Source: Sipunculus nudus
Taxonomy: Eukaryota > Annelida > Sipuncula > Golfingiida > Sipunculidae
DNA length: 64,000 bases
Assembly (NCBI GenBank): GCA_026874595.1
Contig: CM049309.1
Coordinates: forward strand, 74,322,426-74,386,425
Direction of reading: 5' to 3'
Below are positions 26,201-38,200 of the stretch, piece by piece. The stretch's first letter is position 1, and each line of letters starts with the position of its first letter. Below the pieces are notes generated by a model that was given only the letters and a program-made list of their open reading frames with translations, ran no database searches and had not been told where the DNA came from. The position numbers and the translations under genes are program-made.

Positions 26201-29200
26201 TACGCTGCAGACATCCAAGCTCATATCTCAGGAACCGTTTGACCGATCAGGAAAATTTTTTTGCACAAATGTAGCCCTTGGAGAGCTTTATAACATACAC
26301 CGAAAATGGTGGCACCACCTGCAAACATGTTTGCACAGTGTCCATCTGTTCGTCTGCCTTGGGTTAAAATCACTCATATTTCTGCAGTGGTTTGACTAAT
26401 TCACCTGAAATTTGGCATGCTTATACATCCTGGATAGCTTTTCTGATTTTATGACAGGTGGCGCCACCTACAATCAAGTTTACGCTGCGACATCCAAGCT
26501 CATATCTAGGGAACCGTTTGACCGATTGGGCCAAAATTTTGCATGTGTATAAATCTCACATAGCTCTTTATCATACGCAAAACTGGTGGCGCCACCTGCA
26601 GCCATGTTTGCACAGCTCCCATCTGTTTGTCTGCCATGGGATAAAATATCCATGCTAATATGCAACACTTCACCCGTTCCACTCTGATTTAGGCGGATAC
26701 AAGTAGTCGCTTGTCGACTACCCGTATTCTAGTTTACTTTGGTTTTTTTCACGGGTACCGTGTGACTATTGTCGCGGGTACGGTGTGTCTTTTCCTTTTT
26801 GATTCTGTTATGATTTCTCTGTTATACTCTCCTGTAATGAAGTCAGAATAAACACTGTTGAATTTTCTAAGTCGTAGTTGGCTCCGTGTTCCATATGGAC
26901 CTGGATTAAACTCGCCAAGTTGGGCTTATGAGAGTGGTCCCCAACACCATTTGCAAATGGCACAGTCAGAAACCTGAATATCTAGTGATCTGTGTGTAAC
27001 CCTGGGCCTGATTCAGGAAAATATTAGCAGCTGCTATATTGTTATCCTTTACTTCATCTCTTAAAGTATATAAACATTTAAAATACTATATGCGTTATCT
27101 CATGCAAATATTTCTTTGGCTGAATACACAAGTTTCCTAGTGAAACTTTCCCGATAAGTTGGCTTCCTATTTCCAATTCACCTTTTTATAAGTTGTTATG
27201 GTTCTGTGTGTGAGTAAACACTGTCAACGTGTCTGTTGACCATAACAAGGCTGCATGACAAGAAGTCTGATCTTGTGCATGCGTGACAACTCCCCAAGGA
27301 GAAGTAACATAAAAGATGAAACACCTGTTTGAAGCTTAAAAAATCTTCATTTCTTACATCACCAATCAGGGTGTACAGCCACCAGCTGGCATACATGTAA
27401 TGTTTATATTTTGCACCACTGGTTGTGCCCATTACATGCTATTTTCCACTTGTGTACAGGAAAAAGCAAACGGTTTTAGAAATTGATATTGTCACATACC
27501 ATTCCATTTCAAGTAAACACTATATTTCATGTATATTTAACATACCTGGTATGTAAATAGGTCCCTTTAAGAATAAGTTAAATGAACATATTCTGCTTTA
27601 CTTACACCTCAGAGAAAATGTTACCTTTCTAAATCACTTTCCTATTCAAAGCAGAAGGAATAATACTAAATTCCACAAAGACATACCCAAACAGCAATAA
27701 ATCTTTCTATGTAATAAATTAAACATATTAAATAGAAAAGGTAGTCCAAAGGACAAATTTCACCACCAAGCATTTTATGCTTAAAAATACTTACCTTTTT
27801 GAGGTATGATAAATCTTTCTTGGTGAAAGGCACAAATTTATCATTCAATTTGATAAACTTCAGATGCTTCTCATAAAATAACCCCCTGAAACAAGGTCAG
27901 TATGAGAACATGACAAGTATGATTTAAAACATAAAATGGGATACCTGATATATAGTACATGTATTATGTATATGTTCTTAAAGTCAGAAAACAAAGTTTC
28001 AACGTTGGCCAAATAAATATATTTTTTTAATAACTTAAAGCAAGTATGCAAGAAAAAACAGGAATTATCCATCATAAACTGATTTAGGCCAATTATTTCT
28101 TTTTAAATAGTTATACAGAGTACTACAATTATTTGAATTTTAATGAGTATGTATGATATAGTGATACAAAACTGTCTGAAGAAGAGTTTGGGAAAACAAA
28201 TCATTCTCTTCCTCTAACCTTACACCAATCAGTTAATCATTTCAGTATAGCATAGTTTTACACCAATACAACAAATGATTAAAATAAAGTCTAACTCTTA
28301 ATGAAGCCACCATTACCTGCTGACCCCTATTTTTCCGAATGTTGATGTGCGAGAGATTTCTGGCCTAATGCAAGCTCGATCCTTCCTCTGCTCAGGATTC
28401 CTCATCCAGTCATCCCAGAATCTGCAGCAAACAGCAAACAAAAACAAGACACATCTTTATTCAGTCCTAATACCACTGTAAACATATTTTTGTAAGATGT
28501 ACAAATACTAACAAGACACACCTTTACTCTGTCCTAATACCACTGTAAACCTATTTTTGTAAGATGTATAAATACTTACCTTTTTAGGTTAAATGCATAA
28601 ACACAGTGAACCTGTGTTGTAAGACCACATGTGGGACTGGCCAAACATTGTCTTAATTCACAGGTGGTTTAATTAAACAGGTCACACAAGGGTGGTCTTA
28701 ACAGAGAGATGGTCTTATTAAATTTAAACAGGTGGTCTTATTAAACAGGTGATCTTATTAAACAGGTGGTCTTATTAAACAGGTGGTCTTATTAAACAGG
28801 TGGTCTTCTTAAACAGGTGGTCTTATTAAACATATGGTCTTTCAGACAGGTTCCACTGTACTTACATTTTTGGACCCAGTAAAGCCTCGGTCACAACCGG
28901 GATACGGTCGCTATCGGTTTTGGGCTATTCCGTGTGGCTGACGTACTGCAACCTTGCGTTTTTCGAAGGCCGCAGGGAATCAGCCACGACTGTAACTGAC
29001 ATTAGTGCAAGCGCTTAAGTTGATGCTGCGGCCATGCATCAGGCAGCCACCTACGGTCACCGTACGGGCACCGTACAGTAGACATACAAATGTCATAGGA
29101 TGCCTGTGCAATTTTTAAGGCCTACTCCACTACCCAAGAGACTTACAGTGTACCTGCAGCTGTCGTAAGGGGTCTTTGCGGCTTCCGCAAGGTTAGCTTG

Positions 29201-32200
29201 CGGCGTCCGCAGGGTTAGCTTACTTTACTGTGCGGAGGCCGTGAGAATGAGGAAGACACCTTGCCTTTCCTGTAAGTCAGCCGCATAAGTATTCCTCTGG
29301 TTTCAAAAACCTAACGGTGATCTACGGTATGCGGTGACTGCAGCGGGTTGTGACAGAGGCTTAAGTATTCCTTGGTTCCCAAAAAACGTACGATACTCTA
29401 GGGTGTGCAGTGATCGCAGCAGGTTGTGACCGAGGCTTAACACAGCTGAAAAGCAGGGTGATTATCTGGCAGCAAAATAACACTCTCCCTTCTAAGAATT
29501 CTATATAATCATTTTTAAATGAATAAGAAAGCCCTAACAGAGTGTATAGCACTGCCAGTGCTGGGGTCCCTGTCTATATACCAAACAAGCAAATTTGTGG
29601 AATTTATGTCCCCCACTTCTACCTCTTGTTATTTTAGCTTCCTGTGATCTTCATGCTTGCCTTCTCAACATGTTTTATTTTTTATTTTCCCCTGAAGATG
29701 ACTCTATATGTCATAGTGCCTGTGTTTTAGTTTTCATTGTCCCCTGAAGATGTCTCCCCTTGTTTTTTTGTTGTGAATTGGGAACAAAAGGGAAAATTTT
29801 TAATTTGTTTTGGAGCTGGTGAAAATAAATTTTCAGACAGTTACTCAAAAACCAATCCCAACCAAGGTATGCATGAGAGCAATCACTGACCCAAATTTGA
29901 ATGAAATCAGATAATATTTAGGAAATATATTACACGAAAACAAAAACCTGACAGACGGACAGACAGAGGGACAGATGGACAGGCAGACAACCTAAATCAA
30001 TGTCCCCCCTTCATCAGAAGCAGGGGACAAAAAATTTGCCCAATCTAATCAAAAAACTGTGGTTGGCTTTATATTCTCCTGACTAGCATAAAATTTCCCA
30101 ATTTTCACACTGTTTCGTAAGGGTACGTTTTTTTTGCAATCTTTCCCTAAAGTAAAGGAGTATATCCTGTATTGAATGAATTTTTAATGTGTTTGCTAAA
30201 ATTTTCTTTACAATTTGAGAAGGACCCAGGGAACATGAACAAGTGAAAATTCTTGTTCATTATAGGTAAATCAAATAGAAATTCATAATATTAATATTTG
30301 ACTTAAGGAAAACATAAAGCCAAAAAGAAAGGTATGGTTCTAAGGCACATTTTTTTCGGAAGTCAGTGCGGGCGAACAATTTTTTTTTCTTCTTTTTTTT
30401 TGTATGTTTTGATGAAAATGTCATATGTTCAGGGAAAAGCATGATAATAACAGAATATTTTAGCTAAACAGGTAAAAACACTACACAACAAAGGAAATCT
30501 TATCAAAATTGTATTAATTTATCTTCTTGAAAGATGAAAGTAAAAAAAAAAATATTTGATGAAGGGGGTTACAATTGACGCAGGCCGTGCCTGAGAACCA
30601 TACCTTTTTTTTGGCCTAAAGGTCTGTTAATATAAATAATACCAGATTTTGCCTTGCGATGCTACCAGCATAGTTAACGTATATGAGATGACAATGAGGC
30701 TACATTATAGATAAATGTTCAAAAGTAGTTGGGGCATCTCATTCTCAAAGGATTTATTTTGTGTGATAATTTCCTCTTTGTTAATATTGTAAATGATAAA
30801 CCCTCGCAAACATGATCCAACCACAGTAACTTGGTGGCTGGATAAAGATCCAGATCTGAACTAAACTTATGAATCCCTCTTAAGATTTTTTAAACTGTTT
30901 CTTGGCTCACTATACATCTTTACACAAAAAAAGACCTGACACAGATAGGTGTGGACAAACAAACTTACAAACAACAGAATCATCACATAGAATATATAAT
31001 GTATGTACATTCAGGAATGCCAAAGATACACACGTTTTTGGCCACTTTGGCTCCAGTTCTTCCCATAATGACCTCTCTAACATCCAGCCTAGTCCAGGGA
31101 AGAAGTCTGTCCTGTATAAAAGTTCTACAACAAACAACCACTCACGATAAGCACTACACTCCTCACACAGCAGCTTTACACTGCAGTTGCATATATATCT
31201 CTTTGACTACTGCTTTGTACAGCAAGGTTCTCTGGGTTTCACCACCAGGGCTGGCACAGGTCATAGGATTGTAATCAGAACAATTGATGTGACCGGGACT
31301 TCGCTATGTTGATCAAACTCCAAGTTTCAAACCTGCAACACCTTGCCCTAATTGGTTTAAGGCATAATTCAATACTTCATTCTCATCAGACTGATTACAA
31401 TTCTTGGCCCTGTTCAAGCCCTGGTGTTGAAAACCTGAAAAAACTTGCCTATATACAAAACAATGAAAGCATTGGTTAAAGTGAAGGAGATTTGGACTGA
31501 ATGCAGTGCAAAGTGTGAGTAAGTACATGCTTAAATGAGCTTAATAGTGCAAACAAAATTTTTTTATCCTAACATCCTATGTTAACACTGATTAACCTCA
31601 TTCTGTGACAGAAGTTTCCGAGTGGCTGTTAACTGAAAACAAGGGACCCATGGGTCACATCGCTCAGCTGAATTTTGGAAAATATTAGTAACTGCAAAAT
31701 ATTTTTATTTCTTTTGGTTTTTCATGTATATTATCATTAGAAAAGCCATGAGAAAATGGCCCTGCTAAAATGAAACTCTGTAAATTATAGAACATATGGA
31801 CATGAGCTAAACCATTTTGTGTGGGGGGAGCAGGGGTTGCCAGAGAAATAGGCTCCCTGTGGTATGGTATTGACTGCAGACAGCCTGATCAAGCTCAACT
31901 CAGTGGAGAGAGCTGCACTGAATGACCTACAGTCACCGAAGTGGACTGCTTGACAATGTAAGGGAATACAACAAGAGCCTCCAAAATAAATTCAATTACT
32001 AGCCTAATTTTGCAGCTTTTATTTTCAAATTTCAGGTTTTAACAGATTAAATCCTTATGTGCACATGCTGTGAAAATTAAATCCACAGTACTTACAGGAA
32101 AAAAACGTGCTGTGGCCGAAGTTGGGCAAAATTTAAGGTACCAATTTTTATTTTTGCTAATATTTTAAAAAATTTAAAAGATTTTGATCTAATTTTGGAT

Positions 32201-35200
32201 ATACAATTTAATTTTGATAAATTAAATTTATATTACTGGAAAAAAGTCCTTAGCTTTAACATGTTTTGAGTTAAGCGATCAAATATCTTTTTCTGATTTT
32301 TTACAAAATGCATTATGTTTGAGCCCATAACTTTTTAAATTATATATTACAGACCTTATTTCTGGCATGTATATAGGAACTATATAGAGGAATATTTATG
32401 GTAAATATGAGGAAAACAGATTAGTGGTTTTGATATTAGGCAGTCCTGAAGTGTGAAAATATGTTTTTAATAAAAAATTGAGTTTTTTCCTTAATTTCTC
32501 AAAGGAACAAAGTCGCAAAGACCCAGTTTCAGCTTGGTAGGACATCTTTGGGACATCTAACATTATGCCAACAGCCTGGAGAGCATAGAGATATGCACTG
32601 AATGACCTACAGTCACCAAAGTGGACTGCTTGACAATGTAAGGGAATACAACAAGAGCCTCCAAAAAAATTAAATAACTAGCCTAATTTTGCAGCTTTTA
32701 TTTTCAAATTTCAGATTTAAACAGATTAAATCCTTATGTGTTCATGCTGTAAAAATTAAATCCACAGTACTCACAGGAAAAAAACGTGCCGTGGCCGAAG
32801 TTGGGCAAAATTTAAGGTACCAATTTTTATTTTTGCTAATATTTTAAAAAATTTAAAAGATTTTGATCTAATTTTGGATATACAATTTAATTTTGATAAA
32901 TTAAATTTATATTACTGGAAAAAAGTCCTTAGCTTTAACATGTTTTGAGTTAAGCGATCAAATATCTTTTTCTGATTTTTTACAAAATGCATTATGTTTG
33001 AGCCCATAACTTTTTTAAATTATATATTACAGACCTTATTTCTGGCATGTATATAGGAACTATATAGAGGAATATTTATGGTAAATATGAGGAAAAACAG
33101 ATTAGTGGTTTTGATATTAGGCAGTCCTGAAGTGTGAAAATATGTTTTTAATAAAAAATTGATTTTTTTCCTTAATTTCTCAAAGGAACAAAGTCGCAAA
33201 GACCCAGTTTCAGCTTGGTAGGACATCTTTGGGACATCTAACATTATGCCAACAGCCTGGAGAGCATAGAGATATGCACTGAATGACCTACAGTCACCAA
33301 AGTGGACTGCTTGACAATGTAAGGGAATACAACAAGAGCCTCCAAAAAAATTAAATAACTAGCCTAATTTTGCAGCTTTTATTTTCAAATTTCAGATTTA
33401 AACAGATTAAATCCTTATGTGTTCATGCTGTGAAAATTAAATCCACAGTACTTACAGGAAAAAAACCTGCCGTGGCCAAAGTTGGGCAAAATTTATGGTA
33501 CCAATTTTATATTTTTGCCAATATTTAAAAAAAATTTAACAGATTTTGATCTAATTTTTGGTATACAATTAAATTTTGATTAATTAAAGTTGTATCACTG
33601 AAATAAAGTCACTACCTTTAACACTTTTGGTCTTAAGTGACCACATATCTTTCCTGATTTTTTTACAAAGTCCATTATGTTTGGGCCCATAACTTTTTTA
33701 AATTAAATAAAACTGACTTAATTTCTGGCATGTCCATAGGAGCTATATAGAGGAATATTTATGGTAAATATGAAGAAAACCAAATGAGTGTCCTGAAGTG
33801 TGAAAATAGATTTCTAATAAAAAATTGAGGTTTTTCCTTAATATCTCGAAGGAACAATGTCCTATTGACCCAATTTTCGGCATGGTAGGAGATTTTGGGA
33901 ACATCTAACTGTACGCCAAATTTCAGATTCGTAGGTCCAATGGTGTCAAAACGTGCCAGTCTTACGGACGGACATCCGGACGGACGGACGGCAAGACAGA
34001 CGGACAGACAGACAGACAGACGGACAGACAATGGACCACGACTATAGCTCAGATGACTTATAGTCAGCTGAGCTAAAAAGATAATTTATGAAACTGGTAA
34101 TTATATTTACTTTGTTATATTTGGCCTGCATCAATGCCCAAGCATAAGTAAAAGATCATTTATATATGATATCTTCACACTGATTAGATTATGGTAGATG
34201 ATATTATTAACCTACCCTGTTCATCAGATATCACATTAAATTTGCCTATAACATTCTGAGAAGATACTTCATATAACATCAGAATATAATTCACATAAAT
34301 TTATATATAAATTCAGTGTCATCATATACCTACCCTGTTCATCAGATATAATGTTAGCCTTGCTATTATCAATATAAACAGATACTTCATATTACATGAG
34401 AATATAATTTACATAAATTTAAATATAAATTAGGTGATATCATACACCTACCCTGTTCATCAGATATCATGTTAGCCTTGCCATTATCATTCCAAGCAGA
34501 AACACACCATAAAGATGGGTCCTCCCTTAATATCCTATAAGTGGCAGCAAAATACTCAAAAAAGTCTGGTGCTATGTCCAGATCATCTGTGAAAGAACAA
34601 ACATATCAATTACTGAAACTGTCTGAAACAAGAAAGCAGCATAGAAGATGTGTTACTTCAAGGCATGAAAATAATTTTATTAGCATTTGACAAAATCCAA
34701 GATTAACTAGAATACTGGTAGTCGACAAGCGACTACGTGTATCCGCCTAAATTAGAGTGGTACTGGTGAAGTGAGGCATGGATTGAGTGGCAAGGGGAAA
34801 TAGAGTGAAGTGTTGCATATTAGCATGGATGTCTGCAGCCAAAATGGTGTATGTAGGTTGCGCCACCTACCACAAAATCCAGAAAGCCATCCAAGTTGTA
34901 TACATATGCAAAATTTGAGGCAGATAAGTCAAACCACTATATGTTTATGAGTGATTTTAGCCCGTGGCAGACAAACAGATGGACGCTGTGCAAAAATGGT
35001 TGAAGGTGGCGCCACCAGTTTTGCGTATGATCAAGAGCTATGTGAGAACTATACACATGCAAAACTTTGGCCCAATCGGTCATACGGTTCCCAAGATATG
35101 AGCTTGGATGTCTGCTGCATAAACTAGAATGCAGGTGGCGCCACCTGTCATAAAATCAAGAGAGCTGTCGGGGATGTATAAACCTGCAAATTTTTAGGCA

Positions 35201-38200
35201 GATATGTCAAACCACTGCCGAGATATGAGTGATTTGATCCCATGGCAGACAAACAGACGGGAGCTGTGCAAAAATGGCTGCAGGTGGCGCCACCAGTTTT
35301 GTGTATGATAAAGAGCTATATGAGATCTATACACATGCAAAACTTTGGCCCAATCGGTCATACGGTTCCGGAGATATGAGCTTGGATGTCTGCAGCGTAA
35401 ACGTGAATGTAGGTGGCGCCACCTGTCATAAAATCAGAAAAGCTATCCAGGATGTGTACGCATGCCAAATTTCAGGTAAATTAGTCAAACCACTGCAGAG
35501 ATATGAGTGATTTTAACCCAAGGCAGACTAACAGATGGACACTGTGCAAACATGGTTGCAGGTGGCGCCAACATTTTTTGTGTATGTTATAAAGCTCTCC
35601 AAGGGCTACATTTGTGCAAAAAAAATTTCCTGATCCGTCAAACGGTTCCCGAGATATGTGGGTTTATGTGTGGAAACAGACGCACAAATTGACGCAGAGC
35701 GCAGAGGAAAGGTCAGAGGTCAGAGGTTAAAACAAAATCGGGGCGCAGCAGTTCACATGTGACCCGAACATAATCCCGGGTTTCGTAAAATTCCGCCCAG
35801 CGGTTACGGAGGAGTTCTCCGGACACCTACGCGGTGGCGGCGGCGGCGCCGGCGCCGGCGTGCAGCTGAAAACATCGTATCCGCAAAACTCTGTTTTGGC
35901 AGATACAATGAGGGTTATGGGAGCTTTATGTATTATTTGTTTGTTGTTGAAGGTAACAGCCTCTATTTCTAATATTTCTTGATATCTAGTTTTCATACAG
36001 CACCTTACAACAAATAATCTATGCATCTGCATCATTTACAAAGCAACATATTTCCAAACATTCCAAAATCAGTCATCCTTCAACTTTTTCCCACTGAAAA
36101 TATCACAAAAATTATCAAATTAAAAATAATTTGCTAAAAACATTAAAAATCAAATTAATCTTACCTTCTACAATAATAACTGCCCTAAACTTGAATTTGT
36201 TGAACATTTGCCCCAGGGCCCATTTATAATGCCTTGATATTTTGAAGTAACCCTGGAATTTTCTCTCTTTGTGTGGTAACTGAATATCACTGAGATCAGG
36301 GTGCTGGAAGTACATGAACAAGATGTATTTCATAATTGCTCCATCACAAATATTAAATATACATAGAACACTTTTCAAAATTACTTCACTTCTTGTACTG
36401 TACGCTCTTTACTTAACGCTTTAACTATAGGCCTACTTCCTATATGGCAAGCACTGTTTGTTATGACCTCGTATCCTGAATTGCTACATCAGAGGGGAGC
36501 ACTGTATTTTTGTCCAATCAGATGAGACCTTGTGTTGGAAGACACGGCCAAGCGAGGAATACACGGAGCAAATCATGTTCATTTCATTTTGAGTGACAGC
36601 TCATCACCCTTGTAACCATCTGAACAGGCCACAGGCTCAGAGGGAATTGCCACAGACGTGGTTTGATTAGAGCCTTGGGCACATCGGATGCCTGGTCGGT
36701 GAGCTGTAATTCAAACGAAACGTAACAACAAAGGCTGTGTGCACACCTCGCTGGCTGGTTTCAGTTCTGCAGACACCAGACACATGGCTACGCAAACACA
36801 GTCATACTGTCAGAATCAAATTGGTTGATGATGCAAGAATGCAGTGGGAGCAATTAAAATTCGAACGTAAACTGTCTTCAAATGGCGCTTGAAGCGCAGC
36901 TATGGGCAGAGCCAGGATGCCTGTCGAGTTTGTTTGTTTATTGGCATCTGGTTGGCTGCTTGTCACATCATACGCATGTTTTGTTCAGCGGACAACGAAC
37001 TGCCATCTGGTGTCTAAATATATCATAGCCAGTCAAAGCTGGCAGATTTCCACTGCCTTGGGAGCGTACTTATACTGTGGTTAGCTTCATATTTCACGAT
37101 TTTCATTATTCTTTGTTTCATGAGGATTTTGTTCTTGTGTTCTTACCATAATCTAATATAACCTACACAGAGTACATCCATTATCATATAATTTAATTAT
37201 ATTACATAATACATGCGCAAAAATGTATCATTTGGACCGGAGCTCAATTGAACATTAAACAAGCAAAAATTAACATTAATTACTAGCAGATAATTTGAAA
37301 AATAGGATATCATTTATAATAGCAATCTTTGATTTACAGGTAACACACACAATCTATTATTATTTATAATAGCAATCTTTTACCTTTCACCTTGCCTTCA
37401 AAGACTTACATTTTAGCAATAATTTTCCTGTTCGCAAATTTGAAACCCTCGTGACAAAAAAACAGCCACAGTACATGTGAACCACTACCAACATAATTTT
37501 TCTTTATGTTGTTTTAAGCACGAACAAATAAACAAAATTTGTAAAATACACAAGATCCAGCCTTGTCTGGCAAACAAGAAGAGTTACAAAATGCTTCTTT
37601 CCAGTTTTCCATTATTTGGTGATTTTATCTCCAATATTTTTCCATATCACTAATATCTGTTCCATTTCTGGAATATTTTGTTGTCTGTGAAAGAACTGTT
37701 AACATCACTGTATTTTTACCTTTTGCCTGTCTCAGTTACCCAAACCACTTACATAATCTCTTTTGAAGTAAGGATTCAATTGGTTTGCTTTGTAAAATAA
37801 ATGGAAGTATTTGATGGACAATGCTACGAACAAAACCTGGACTTAATGAGCAAACCCACCTGGATAAGTGTGACTTTGTCCCCATATGAGCGAATGGCAT
37901 CGGCAGTAGGGCCATGTCCACAATCCTGGGATACAATTATAGGATGTCTCTCAGCAGAAGGACGGTATCTGAAAATTGAAGTAGAAATTTAAAGTTTATC
38001 CATCCAAGGCCATGTCCACAAGCCTGGGATAAATTTATCGGATGTCTCTCAGCAGAAGTATGGTATCTGAAAAATGAAGTAGAAATTACACAAGTTTCTC
38101 CATCCGAGGTTCAATTGTTGCTACCTTTCACATTTTTTCATTCAGCCAATGGCAGGCTATGTGCCTACCCTTAAAGAAATTTAAATTTGTGGTGATCTGA

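Larger units (their letters stand above)
19141..26946 (+). mobile_element. BEL/Pao-type LTR retrotransposon, recently inserted, antisense in the MGAT1 intron
   Basis: A complete LTR element bounded by the 5-bp target duplication CCATT (19136-19140 and 26947-26951). The LTRs begin TGTTGG and end CCAACA, and are 245 bases long once a nested insertion in the 3' copy is removed. I count about two differences between them, so insertion was recent. The internal region has a primer-binding candidate, one long gag-pol frame in the domain order of BEL/Pao, and a polypurine tract. The coding region is broken at its 3' end. Direction is + and thus opposite to MGAT1. Confidence 0.95.
25123..26946 (+). 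repeat. 3' LTR of the BEL/Pao element, split by a Helitron-like insertion
   Basis: Bases 25123-25153 and 26733-26946 together make 245 bases, the same length as the 5' LTR. Differences from the 5' LTR are about two substitutions in the U3-like part. The interruption lies between an A and a T. Confidence 0.93.

Noticed and set aside
25618-26658. Repeated frames of 66-73 codons beginning MAPPT
   Set aside because: Products of the 280-bp array in the Helitron-like element; starts coincide with the palindrome ATGACAGGTGGCGCC context of each unit.
25154-26732. Autonomous Helitron
   Set aside because: No Rep/helicase coding sequence in this or any of the other Helitron-like elements in the window.
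30902-31274. Plus-strand frames of 82 and 107 codons
   Set aside because: Antisense shadows of the MGAT1 exon at 31034-31124.
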